From: Volutella citrinella
Lineage: Eukaryota; Ascomycota; Sordariomycetes; Hypocreales; Nectriaceae
Assembly (NCBI GenBank): GCA_034401135.1
Contig: JAWZSP010000001.1
Coordinates: forward strand, 3,286,001 to 3,350,000
DNA: 64,000 nt
Direction of reading: 5' to 3'
Made by a program: the position numbers and the translations under genes. The notes beneath the pieces were generated by a model. The model searched no databases and was not told the origin of the DNA. It was given only the letters and a program-made list of their open reading frames with translations. Below are positions 12,193 to 22,241 of this stretch, one piece after another; within the stretch, counting starts at the first letter, position 1, and the number at the start of each line of letters is the position of its first letter.

Positions 12193-13019
12193 GATGGGCT
12201 GGATGTGAGGAAATGCGGAGAGAGGCGAGGCTGCAAAGACGGAAGAGACAGGATCGAGGATCTAGTGAAAACGAATTGAGGCGCAAAGTTTAACTGTCCC
12301 AAGAGAAGCGAGGTGGACAGAGCCGTAAACGTCGACGAAAAATATTACAGTATACATCCCCTCCCGCCCTGCACCAGAGCGCCGCGCCGGCGTCGGGGGG
12401 AGCCACAGTCACACCCGGGGCCCTATCCCTGCGGCGCTCCTGCGCTGCGTCCAGAGGCTTGGGAACTGCCCCGCACTGATTGGAGGAGGGTCGTAGGCCG
12501 GCCAGCGACAAGGAGCCCGTTCCCAGTGGTGGCGCCAGCATCTTTTTTGGTCAGCCGCTGGGATCTCCAGGGCTCCATGTACCACGGACGGGCGGATGCG
12601 GAGCACAGCAATGGGGGACAATTGCCCTCAGCGAGGTAGCCGCAAGCTTCCAAGTACCAGATTGATAGGCGCCCTTCCATCATCCATGCGGGAACCTTCC
12701 GGGGCTTTCAGCAGCTGCCGGTAGACCGCTACTCCACTCCACCTACCCACTACTGCCGCTCCTCCAGCAGCCAGAGGATGGGCACGTTGGCCACTGAACG
12801 GCTCAAATCTAAACCAGTAGCGGCGGCTACCTTGCCATGCCTGGGCACTTCCCAGCCCAGCCATTCATAGTTGCGTGGCAATGATACCTCTCCTGTCTCT
12901 CATCGATCATGAATACGTTAGAATTTTACCATTGGGCTGCAAGGATGCATTTCGGTACCTCCATTGCAAGCGTCTATATCCAACGTTGGCAAGCAGTCTG
13001 CCTTTGTCGCTCCGCCATA
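12193..13019. other. intergenic region, promoter of ARO3
   Basis: This 827-bp stretch lies between the ARO3 start and the Cyp15 stop, both on the minus strand. It contains the ARO3 promoter and no supported gene. Confidence 0.5.
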
Positions 13020-15054
13020 TCATACAACGTCAATGTTCAGTATCTTTATGTCCTCCTCTGGCCGTTCCTTGTGCGTGCGCACATTCTCCATCTTGTGAAT
13101 CACGTCGAAACCCTGCGTCGCGCGTCCAAAGATGGTGTGTTTGCCGTCCAGCCAGGGCTTTTTCCAAAGTCAGCACTCGCATTCATCACCGGATAAGGGG
13201 GCACAAAAAAATGAGAAATGTGGCTAGAAACTTACCGTCTTCTCGGTCGTAATGAAGAACTGACTGCCGTTGGTGTTGGGCCCCGCGTTGGCCATGCTCA
13301 CGGTGAAGGGCTTGTCGTGCTTCAAGCTGCTAAACTCGTCCTCGAATTCTCTCCCCCAGATGCTCTCGCCGCCGGTGCCGTCCCCAAGAGGGTCGCCGCC
13401 CTGAATCATAAACTTTCGAATGATGCGGTGGAAGATGGTGTTGTTGTAGTAGCCGCTCTTGGAGTGCGTGACGAAGTTCTCCACGGCCTTGGGGGCAGCG
13501 TCTGGGAATAGTCGGATATGAATGTCGCCGTAGTTGGTATGGAGAATGGCCCCCGTGCCCGTCTCGGTCGCCTTGGCCTTGCTGTCCTTCTTCTGGCCCA
13601 CCACCGTTGGGCGCTCGTTCTGGACGTCTCGGGTCGACTTGGAGAAGTCCTCGTCGTTGGAGAACATGTAGAACCGCTGCTTTCCGACACCGGTTGCCAC
13701 TAGTATCGGGTCCCTGGTTTCGGACTCCTGGAGCAGAGGGTTGCTGGAGGCTCCCATCTCGACAGTCGTGACTCCCTTCTTCTGAGGTTGGCCCTGATAC
13801 AGTGACAGGTTGACGGGCCGGAAATTCTCGTCCTTGGCGTACATCTTGACCACCTGGTTGGTGTAGGTGTTGAGGACCTTGACTCCGAGCATGGAGCCGT
13901 ACAATAAAAAGTTACTTGACTCGTCGAAGATGATGTTGGACTTGTCCTTGAGCGTCTGCGACTCCACTTCCCTCTCCTGCGCCAGTCTTCGGCCAAATTC
14001 GACATTGTCCATCTTGGTGGAGCTGGTTCCGACTCGGTGCATCTCCTCCAAAGTCTGCAGGGACTCGTCGTATGTGCGATGAAGCTTGCCGGTGGCGAAA
14101 TCGAAAACGCGAATCTTGCGATCGGGTAGCGAAAAGGCCGCCAGAAGCTTGCCGTTTGGAGAAATCGTCAAGCACGAAGGCACCGCCTTTGATTTCTTGA
14201 AGTCGAAAAGGTTGGTCGAGCTCTTGTACTCGAAGACGCTGTCAGGCTTCTCATACCTCCCACTCGGCTGCCAGTATTCCAACATGCCCTTTTCGTCTGC
14301 AGAAACCACACAGTCGTACGCGTCGTTGAAGACAATCAAGTGCACGGGGCTTCGGTGAAGACCCTTGATGGTATGTATCGCCTCCTCCTTCTCTCCTCTC
14401 CCGTCGTAAATGTGAATCAGGGGCTTCGACGCCTCTGATACGGCCAAGAGCGGCAGCGAGGCACCCTTCCGGTGGACCCAGCAGATGCAATTGGGTGTGT
14501 AATCCAGCGACAGCATGGAAAGGAGATCGAAAGTTATGACATCGAAGATCTTGATCGTCTGGTCGTCGCCAGCGGTCGCAAAGCTCCGGCCATCCGGGCT
14601 GACAGACACGGACTTGACCTCGCCGTTGTGCGCCTTGAACTCCTTGACGAACTCAATGCCATGCGCATCCTTCTTCCAGAACTTGACCACGCCGTCGATG
14701 GAAACGGTAATTAGGAATTCGGTCAACGGGGTCCACAGAGTCCATAGAATCTGCTCCTTGTGCATCAACGACTTGGAATACCGAGCCGACTTGGGAAGCG
14801 CAGCAATGTAGAGTTTCTCGTGGGGGAGGACTCGTCGTTTCTTCTTGGGTGCTGCAGACGGAAGCTGCGGGCCCATGTCGTCGTCAGAAGAGCTGTCTAG
14901 GACTAGGTCAGAAATTGTCAAGGGCGCGGACCGAGTCCGCATGTGCATCTGGGGTGTGTCGGGGCGTCTCACCAGATCCATCCTGTTCGCGAAACTCGGA
15001 GTGGCTGCGCTTTTGCGACCGGTTGTCGTCGTCTGCGGATGCGCTTCCGGCCAT
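13020..15054 (-). CDS. cyp15: WD40-repeat peptidyl-prolyl cis-trans isomerase (PPWD1/Cyp15)
   Basis: Three exons (15054-14973, about 14902-13236, 13157-13020) encode about 628 aa. The first exon starts [18 protein letters not shown] and was found by splice phase. The downstream ATG at 14981 lies inside intron 1 and would give a different N-terminus. Intron 1 has two acceptors six bases apart (14903 and 14897), both in frame. Residues about 55-400 form WD40 repeats (for example [15 protein letters not shown]). From about residue 475 there is a full cyclophilin domain with [23 protein letters not shown] and [10 protein letters not shown], including the catalytic Arg and the cyclosporin-contact Trp. 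The family associates with spliceosomes (human PPWD1 is in the C complex), so a nuclear role in splicing is inferred. Confidence 0.93.
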
Positions 15055-15493
15055 TATACCTGGATGTGCTGGCCTTTCGGAGACCACGGCGTTGTGATGT
15101 ATAGCCTGCGCAAGTCGCAGTTGTGTCAGTCAAGTCACAGAAAGCTGCGATGCTGCAACGGTCGTGATGCTTTGCGCCGTGTTGTGGCTAATGTGCAAAG
15201 TGGGTAGCCTCGTGTGGCGCATGCTGTCGTTAGGTGTGGCTTGGGGTTCCAACAGCCCCCCAGCCCCCACCCTTGATGTCATGAAGGATTTCGGTGGTTG
15301 CAGGCTCCCGAGACCCCGGTAATGGCCACAGTAGGTAGGTACCTAGGTTCAATACTACCAGGTTGGCCATTTACTCAAGATCTCACATGTCATCCTCGTC
15401 TTTTCCCCGGCACTCCCATTAAAGACTCTTTCGTTCCCTCACCTGCTTTTTTGCTTGCCTCATACTCATTCCTGCAACGGATTGCTTTTCAAA
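15055..15493. other. divergent promoter region
   Basis: This 439-bp region between cyp15 (-) and the FAR-17a gene (+) contains both promoters. It has a TAGGTAGGTACCTAGG-type block near 15334-15349 of the kind common in sordariomycete intergenic DNA. Confidence 0.5.
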
Positions 15494-16233
15494 ATGGCTC
15501 AACACACCCTCCAACGGCTCCTGTCGCCATCGCGGACCCTGTCCCTGGTGCTTCATCTGCTCGGTGTCGCGTCCTTTTGTTACAACTTCCACTTTCTTAC
15601 CGTGTGGGATACGCCCTTTACCGATGCCTATGGCTGGCACTTCCAGTTCCTTACCATCATTGGCCTCAGCACCGCACTCGCTGCCTTCGTGCTGGGTGTC
15701 CTGGCGGACCTGACACTGAGCGAGACTCTGTTCCAGGCCAAAAACGTTGTCGCGGTCCTTGCCACCCCCCTCGAGGTTGTCATCTCTATTCTGTACTGGG
15801 GCCTCAGACTCATCGACCCTCACTTGGTCGTACCCCCGGAATTCAGCCTGCCCCTTCTGCCCGACTTCGGCTTCCACCTTGCGCCCGCCGTCTTCCTGAG
15901 CCTCGACCTCGTCCTCTTTAGCCCACCGTGGACCATCTCGGCCTATACGGTCATGGCTCTGAGCACCGCCCTTGCCTTTGGTTACTGGTACTGGGTTGAG
16001 CTCTGCTTCAGCCACAACGGCTGGTAAGTCACACACGCCGTGCTACTCGATCTTTGTCTCACACGTGCAGGTACCCTTACCCCATCTTTGCCTTGCTCTC
16101 CACTGGTCAGCGCATTATGCTGTTTACATTCTCGGCCGGCTTGGTCACGGCTTCATCTTCCGGCCTCAAGTGGGTGTACGCACGACTGAATGGGCGCGAC
16201 GTGGTGCAGAAGCCGCTCGGGAAAACCCAATAA
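15494..16233 (+). CDS. FAR-17a/AIG1-like membrane protein
   Basis: Exon 1 (15494-16023) and exon 2 (16071-16233), separated by a 47-bp intron, give 230 aa. Several transmembrane helices span the sequence (for example TLSLVLHLLGVASFCYNFHF and LSTALAAFVLGVLADL). The family includes the human ER-membrane threonine hydrolases AIG1 and ADTRP, which cleave branched fatty-acid esters. Their catalytic Thr and His appear conserved here as Thr54 (FQFLTIIGL) and His128 (GFHLAPAVFL), judged by eye. Lipid hydrolysis in the ER is inferred. The upstream in-frame ATG at 15455 would add 13 polar residues; MAQHTLQRLL is the more family-like start. Confidence 0.85.
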
Positions 16234-16835
16234 GCTGTTTATAATGGCATAAATAGACCCCTATTGTACATGGCACATCGCACATACGGTATTCGAGTTA
16301 CCGAGGGAGGATTACAGACGAGGCTGCTGAGGGGCGGGTGTTTCTGGTTTCACAACCACATCATGTTTGCAATAGACGGATCGATAGACCAGCTCTTAGA
16401 CCTTTGATCCATTTCGAGAGCCCAGGGAGAAGCCTAGGCTGCAGTTGAGTCCTTGGAAGCGACTCCTTGTCTGTATTGACATGCTTCAGTGAGAGATATT
16501 GATATTATAGTAGAATACACTACCAAAACGGCCCCCTGTCATAAAATAGGTCCCACGCAGTCTAAATTATAATCACTGTCTTCTGAAAATGCAGTATCGC
16601 TTTTGTGACGATGTTGTACTCATTGGTTGTTGCCATGCCCTCTCACAAGGCCTCCACGGGCCGGTCCCGCACCACCACTACCGACACCACCACAGCGGGT
16701 ACCCCACCACAAATTCATCAACGCTCATGAGCCAGCCAGAAAGTGACATTCTCAGCCCCGGCAAGATTTAAATACACCCAACTGCCGGCACCCCGGGAGA
16801 ACGGAGTCCTCTGGCCTCAGACAACGCCCGCAGCC
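16234..16835. other. intergenic region, promoter of SLD5
   Basis: About 600 bp between two co-oriented genes. An AT-rich patch (about 16495-16575) probably belongs to the 3' region of the FAR-17a gene, and a TTTAAATA-like box at about 16766-16773 lies 63 bp before the SLD5 start. No gene is seen. Confidence 0.5.
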
Positions 16836-17685
16836 ATGGACATTGACGATATCCTCCGCGAGGTCGACCCCACGTCGCACGGCGTGCCCCTCGAGACGCG
16901 CGACCTGCAGTCGTTGACGCGTCTCTGGGTCGCTGAGCGTTCAGCGCCCGAGCTGTTGGAGTAAGTCTTTAAAGAATCCAACACTCGATCTGACCGTTCA
17001 TTCGTCTCGGGTGAAACTGACTCGAAGCGCAGGTGGCCCGCCGACGGCCTGTTTGAGCGCATAAACGCCCGCATCAAGTCGCAGATTGAGAAGGTCGAGG
17101 ACATGACCGGCGACATGGACCCCAAGACCAACTTTGCCCTCATCGTCATCCAGACGGAGCTGGAGCGGTTCAAGTTTCTCGTCCGCAGCTACTTGCGCGC
17201 CCGTCTTGCCAAGGTTCGTCTCTCATTGCCATTGTCCGCCCTCATCTTGCCCACAGAAACCAAACTCATGGCTCCATCAACACCACAACAACATCCAGCA
17301 ATCTCAGACTAACTGCTTGAGCCAGATTGACAAGCACACCCTGCACTACCTCTCCAGCGCGGAGCTCCGTGCGCGCCTCTCCTCCACCGAGGCGGCCTAC
17401 GCAACCCGCCACCAGGCCCTACTGCACAACCACTACCTCTCGTCCTTTTTGTCATCGTTCCCCGCGCAGCTGCAGAACCTCAACGACACTGCCGGGAACA
17501 TCAGCATGATTGACGCCCCGGACGTGGATGCCGCCGTCTTCATCCGGATGCTGCGTGCCCGGGATGTCCATGGCCAAGGAACAGATGCGGATAACACTTT
17601 GCCCACCGAGGCCGGCGACGTCCTGATTCTGCGTTGGTCGAGCGCGAGGCCAATCGTTGACCAAGGAGATGCTGAGCTCGTGTGA
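16836..17685 (+). CDS. SLD5: GINS complex subunit Sld5
   Basis: Three exons (16836-16960, 17033-17213, 17326-17685) give 221 aa. Sld5 is one of four GINS proteins of the Cdc45-MCM-GINS replicative helicase. The N-terminal [11 protein letters not shown] and the helical A-domain sequence [15 protein letters not shown] followed by [22 protein letters not shown] are typical; the small beta-rich B-domain lies at the C-terminus ([24 protein letters not shown]). Length matches the family. Both donors and acceptors keep the frame, and exon 3 begins at [11 protein letters not shown]. Nuclear; acts in initiation and fork progression. Confidence 0.93.
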
Positions 17686-18524
17686 CCGGTCCTACACACC
17701 CTATTTAACCATCCCGTGGCGGATATCCTGCCAAGGACCTGCAAGCCATCTCCGCTTCCGCTAGGAGTGCAGGAAAGGCTGCCCCATTGGGTGTTGTAGT
17801 CCGAAGCGAGACTCTCGGCAGCATCTCAACGAGATTGGATCGATTCCTGTTGGCCTCAAGAGCGCCTACGACTACCCAGACCCAAGAAGACGGGACTCGT
17901 CCCCACTCGCCTACGGTCCTCCTAAGCAGGAGCCGGTACCGGTTCCAACGCAGTAACAGCCAGTGCACGACGCCAAATGCCTAGGAATTCTGTCGTTATA
18001 GGGCCGATGGAACGGTTCGAGCGGAAGGGCTGTGCATATGAACTGCAAACGGCCCAGGGTCTACGAATTATGAATCATGAAACTAGGTATTGATCCAACA
18101 TGGAAAGAGATGGTTGACTAAAACCTCGATCTTGATATTGCTTGTTGTTTCTATATGTATATACATACGTATATATCTGTATCTTTATGAAGATCATCTC
18201 GCTCAAATCCGCTGCTCATGCCATCCATGCTCGCTCACAACCCTTCACACGGGTATAATGCCGCATGAAACAAAAAAATGTTGGCCGTGAAAGGCAAAAA
18301 CTTCACTTGATCCCCAGACGCCGTCGCAGGTGCAGTCAGACCCTAAATCTTACACGCCTGGCGTGAAGACGCAGTGAAGCGATGATGAAGTCGTTACCCT
18401 CCCCTTCTCTGAACAAAGAATCAACCCCCCAAAAACGAGTAAATTGCAAAACAAAGGATTCTCAAACACATCGACGAGTTAACATGATGGATAGCGGTGC
18501 GGCTCCGGTAGATCTCGTATCTAG
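17686..18524. other. convergent intergenic region
   Basis: This 839-bp region separates the ends of SLD5 (+) and the 1238-aa gene (-). It is AT-richer at 18060-18300, consistent with two 3' untranslated regions. No gene is supported. Confidence 0.5.
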
Positions 18525-21500
18525 CTACTGCTCGCTGTAGGAGGTACCAGGACGACTGCCCCATTCGTCTGCCTCGCGGCGGAGGACACGCCATCGATAG
18601 GGCATCAGGGCATGGCGCAGGCCTACTTCGTGCATCCGCTTCTCACGAAGGCCGACCATGCCAGCAGATGGCTGGCGGTGGTGCCGCGAGCCGTGACGAG
18701 GCATGGTGCTGAAGCCTACGGCACTCTTTGGAGGCTCGTCAACTGGCGATACCTCCTGGTTAGCAAAGGGTCCGCCGATGTCGAGTGTCAGCGCTGATGA
18801 GTAACGCCTCTCGGGGAGTGTGTTGTTCCTCGGTCGCGAGAGGTCCAGCGGCGGAGGGCGAAGTGCCTTGGCGACAGCATCCTCCAGATCTTCTTCCTCG
18901 GTCGTCTCGGCGACTGGAGGGAGAGAGGGGGACGGGAACCCATCTCCCATGATAGACTCGGGTGCAGATGCGATGACGTTCTCGTCATACTGGCCATAGA
19001 GAGGCTCGGAGAGTGCTCGTGAATAGAAGACAGGCCTTGAGTTCTCAGCGGGAACAGAAGGTTCCACATCATCGTCATGCTCAATGGATTGCATAATCTC
19101 TGGCTGAGGATGCTCGATGGACTGCATAATCTCCGGCAGGGACTCGGCCACTTCCGGGATGGCTTCAGGAATCACGGGAGCTTGTGACTTGTCCTCCTTG
19201 AGCACTTCGTCCAAAACGATGCCTGAGTCACTGGAGTGGCGGGAGGTGTCCTTGCTGCCCACTGTCTGTGGCCGGGGAATATGGGTCTCCTCTGATGCCA
19301 TCTGGTCAACCTTTTTCGGGGCGTCTTCCTTTTCTCTTTCCTTGTCTCCTTCTGTTTCAGTCTCCTTTCCCAGTGGCTCAAGGGGGAAAGTCTCCTGGTG
19401 AGGCGGGGGGGTAGGGAAATCATCCAGAATAGTGTGGCTAGGCACAATGTTCAAGGACTTGGGAATCGGAGAGGGCGCGAGTTTGGGAGAGGACTCAGGC
19501 TTGGGAGAAGACTCAAGTTTGGGAGAAGACTCAAGTGTGGGGGAGGGCTTGGAGGTGACGCTTTTCTCCGCCTCTGATGCTGTCTTGGGCTCCTCTTCCG
19601 GTAAGCCCTCTACCTGAACCGCCATCGGCTCCGGGTGGGCTTCATTGGCAACGGTCGTGACCGCGGCAGAGGGCCTGTCAGCCTTTACGTCCTGGATGAC
19701 CGGGGGTGGAGGTTGAGGAGGGGCATCGCCATCCTTGGCGTCCACGAGCTCCCACGGTTCTTCGTGGGACTCTTCAGATTTGGTGGAGGGCTCTGCTGCC
19801 TTCTTATGCTCCGTAGCCATGGAAGCCGAGGCCTCATTCTTGGTCTCTGGTGCCACTTCCTTGGGTGCTTCGTCGGGCCTGTTTACCGGTTCTGGAGCCG
19901 CCGACCTCTCATGAAACTGGGGGGAAACAGGAGGGGTCGGCGCCTCACGAAAGGGCGCCGGAGGGCGATAGTCGTTACTCTGGGGAGTCTCAGTCACCGT
20001 TGGTTCAACAGGTCTAGAGTCAACCTTCGAGCTGGAGGAGCTTGCATTGGTCCCATGGAGAAGAACGGAGTTGATGTTGCCTGACAGGTCGGGCATACGG
20101 GTATCCGAGGATCGCCGGGACGCCTTGGATGCTTTTCTCTCGGGAATCTCGACGGGTTGGCTCTTGATGGGTTGAAATGGCTCGTCGTGCTCACCAGGGT
20201 ACCGATGCATCTCCGTCACACCTGCGGCGATGGCCTCGGCGTCGGACTGGATCTGCCAGATGATTCTCCGGCCGTCTTCAATGATTCTGAGGCCTTCATT
20301 CGATTGGTCATGCGAACCAATCCGCATGGACTGAGGCGTGACGATGGCGCTATCACGAGGGCTGACGCTATCAGTATCGATCAGGCTGGGAGTGGACGGG
20401 GGCTCGGACATTGGCTCTTCTTGGTCAGCAATGATGTCGGCCATGTAGCCGTTGTTCCGCGCCATCTCGGCGCCCGACGGAATCCTACGAAGGTCATCGG
20501 GGATGGCCTGCATGGGAAGCTCCCTCAGATTGTGCTTTGCTTGCTTCTTGGCAAGGGTGTGATCATTGCCACCGCTGCGCCCGCTGACGAAGGAGTCAGT
20601 GATGGAAACTTCCGAGGGTGCACGGATGTTGTCGCCTGAAGCGGTGGAGGCACCAGTCGACCTAATCCGAAGGTTGGGCAGCAGATCAGAGCTATCCAGG
20701 GAGCAGGTATCCTTGCATAGCATAGTGATGTCCGCCCTGATACGCTCTCTCAACTGCAGCTCCATGGCCTTCCTCGCCAATTCAGGTGAGGAATATTTCT
20801 CGTAGGGGATGGCGTCGTCTCCACCTGCACCATCCAGGAAACCATCAAAGATGAGCTGGCCTCGCTTATGGGCGGTGAGGGTGGCAAGAGAGCCTTCGTG
20901 GGCCTCGAGGACATTGCTAATGCCTGTCTGGAGGCGTTCCATGATGGCTTCCACGGTTTGACGGCAATATGTGACGGACGAGTCCAATCGAAATGTCATG
21001 GGCTCACTGACAGACCAGTCTTTGCCTCGAAGCTCACGGATGCGCAGGACAAAATCATCCATCGAGCGGAGGGACTTGTCGGACATGTCACGAGCGCGCT
21101 CAAGCTTGGCCTTCACCTGGCTGGCAAACTCGTCAAAGTCACGGCCTTCGGGGTCGTTGAAGAGCACCTTGCTGGTCTGGATGCGCTGGGAGAAGTAGTT
21201 GTAATCCGGGCCAAGGTTGTTGCGCACCTTGACAACAATGTCGACGGCTCCATCCTCGATGTGGGTGCATCCACCGCTGCCCTCGAGACCGTTGCAGTTG
21301 CGGTGCTTCTTGTCGAACTTGCGCTTCCATGCGTCTACGGGGTCAATGACGAGGTTGGAGGCACGGGTTGCCAGCTCCTCGCCCAAGAGCAGCGTGAGAG
21401 GCGAGGGCTGGCGACTGTCAATCTTGATGGAGGCATTGCGATTCTCCGGGTAGCGACCGAGGCAGCGACTGCGCAGGAAGAGCTCGATGGAGTATCCTGG

Positions 21501-22241
21501 GACAAGCTCAAAGGTCTGGGTCTCGTGGACGAAGCGGGAGCGCGGGATGCAACAAATGGCCTGTGGCCGGCCGGTGCAGGGCCGGAAGGTTTCGGAGTCG
21601 TAGCTAACGGCCTCGGGCTCCGGCGGGGCGGGCCATCGGAAACCCGGGTCGTGGCGGACCAGGAAGAGGCCGACGATTCGGTCTGTAGCGGCAACGACCT
21701 CACGTGCGTCGTCGGCGGTCAGAGAGTATTCCTGGAAGGAGCGCAGGGACTTGTCAACTAGCGTCTGACCGTCTCGTTCGACGCGGTAGGTAATGCGATA
21801 GCGCAGAGCCTTCACGTCGCGATGAGGCTTCCGTAGTGGGTCCAGAGCGGAGCAGTCGTGGCGGGTAATGAGCTCGGCGGAGCAGTGCTGGAGGCGGGTG
21901 AGCAGGGCTTGGCACAGGCGGTCAGAGGCCTTCAACTCTGGCGAGGCCTCGTAGTCGCGGACGTGCTCCTTGTTAATTGGCGACTCAAACTTGACCTGGA
22001 CGTGGATGCGCAGGCTCGGCTTCTTGGGCTGTTTGGACTTGCTGGACTGGAGGAACTTGGCGGGGATTGTAGGTGACGGCGGGATGGTTTCGTCGGTGGG
22101 CGGCCGGTGCTTCTTGCGGCCAAGCAGTGGGAAACGGCGCTTGGTGCCGGTGGAGAGCGAGGGAGACAGCGATATGATGGACCGCTGGTCCTCCGAGGAG
22201 CTGTGCCGTCGCAGCGGCATGATGGGTCGGTTCTGCGACAC
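18525..22241 (-). CDS. large conserved-looking protein of unknown function, 1238 aa
   Basis: A single open exon of 1238 codons. The N-terminus is basic and Ser-rich. Residues about 75-560 look folded: a beta/alpha-like region beginning LRIHVQVKFESPINKEHV, a Cys-containing stretch (CNGLEGSGGC), and helical segments such as ELARKAMELQLRERIRADI. From about 570 onward it is disordered, rich in Pro, Glu and Ser, with two small internal duplications: ESSPKx units and two EIMQSIEH copies. The last 70 residues are basic and Trp/Arg-rich (ALMPYRWRVLRREADEW), a possible second conserved motif. I know similar long proteins in filamentous ascomycetes only as hypothetical or pt-repeat family entries. No signal peptide or membrane helix is visible. 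A cytoplasmic scaffold role would be a guess. Confidence 0.85.
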   Translation of the reverse strand: MSQNRPIMPLRRHSSSEDQRSIISLSPSLSTGTKRRFPLLGRKKHRPPTDETIPPSPTIPAKFLQSSKSKQPKKPSLRIHVQVKFESPINKEHVRDYEASPELKASDRLCQALLTRLQHCSAELITRHDCSALDPLRKPHRDVKALRYRITYRVERDGQTLVDKSLRSFQEYSLTADDAREVVAATDRIVGLFLVRHDPGFRWPAPPEPEAVSYDSETFRPCTGRPQAICCIPRSRFVHETQTFELVPGYSIELFLRSRCLGRYPENRNASIKIDSRQPSPLTLLLGEELATRASNLVIDPVDAWKRKFDKKHRNCNGLEGSGGCTHIEDGAVDIVVKVRNNLGPDYNYFSQRIQTSKVLFNDPEGRDFDEFASQVKAKLERARDMSDKSLRSMDDFVLRIRELRGKDWSVSEPMTFRLDSSVTYCRQTVEAIMERLQTGISNVLEAHEGSLATLTAHKRGQLIFDGFLDGAGGDDAIPYEKYSSPELARKAMELQLRERIRADITMLCKDTCSLDSSDLLPNLRIRSTGASTASGDNIRAPSEVSITDSFVSGRSGGNDHTLAKKQAKHNLRELPMQAIPDDLRRIPSGAEMARNNGYMADIIADQEEPMSEPPSTPSLIDTDSVSPRDSAIVTPQSMRIGSHDQSNEGLRIIEDGRRIIWQIQSDAEAIAAGVTEMHRYPGEHDEPFQPIKSQPVEIPERKASKASRRSSDTRMPDLSGNINSVLLHGTNASSSSSKVDSRPVEPTVTETPQSNDYRPPAPFREAPTPPVSPQFHERSAAPEPVNRPDEAPKEVAPETKNEASASMATEHKKAAEPSTKSEESHEEPWELVDAKDGDAPPQPPPPVIQDVKADRPSAAVTTVANEAHPEPMAVQVEGLPEEEPKTASEAEKSVTSKPSPTLESSPKLESSPKPESSPKLAPSPIPKSLNIVPSHTILDDFPTPPPHQETFPLEPLGKETETEGDKEREKEDAPKKVDQMASEETHIPRPQTVGSKDTSRHSSDSGIVLDEVLKEDKSQAPVIPEAIPEVAESLPEIMQSIEHPQPEIMQSIEHDDDVEPSVPAENSRPVFYSRALSEPLYGQYDENVIASAPESIMGDGFPSPSLPPVAETTEEEDLEDAVAKALRPPPLDLSRPRNNTLPERRYSSALTLDIGGPFANQEVSPVDEPPKSAVGFSTMPRHGSRHHRQPSAGMVGLREKRMHEVGLRHALMPYRWRVLRREADEWGSRPGTSYSEQ
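19079..19135 (-). repeat. in-frame duplication encoding EIMQSIEH twice
   Basis: Two nearly identical 24-base segments about 9 bases apart encode the same octapeptide in the disordered part of the 1238-aa protein. This is probably a recent slippage duplication. Confidence 0.7.
19480..19550 (-). repeat. 18-bp tandem repeat encoding ESSPKx units
   Basis: About four diverged copies of an 18-bp unit encode Glu-Ser-Ser-Pro-Lys hexapeptides in the 1238-aa protein. Copy number is likely to vary between strains. Confidence 0.75.
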
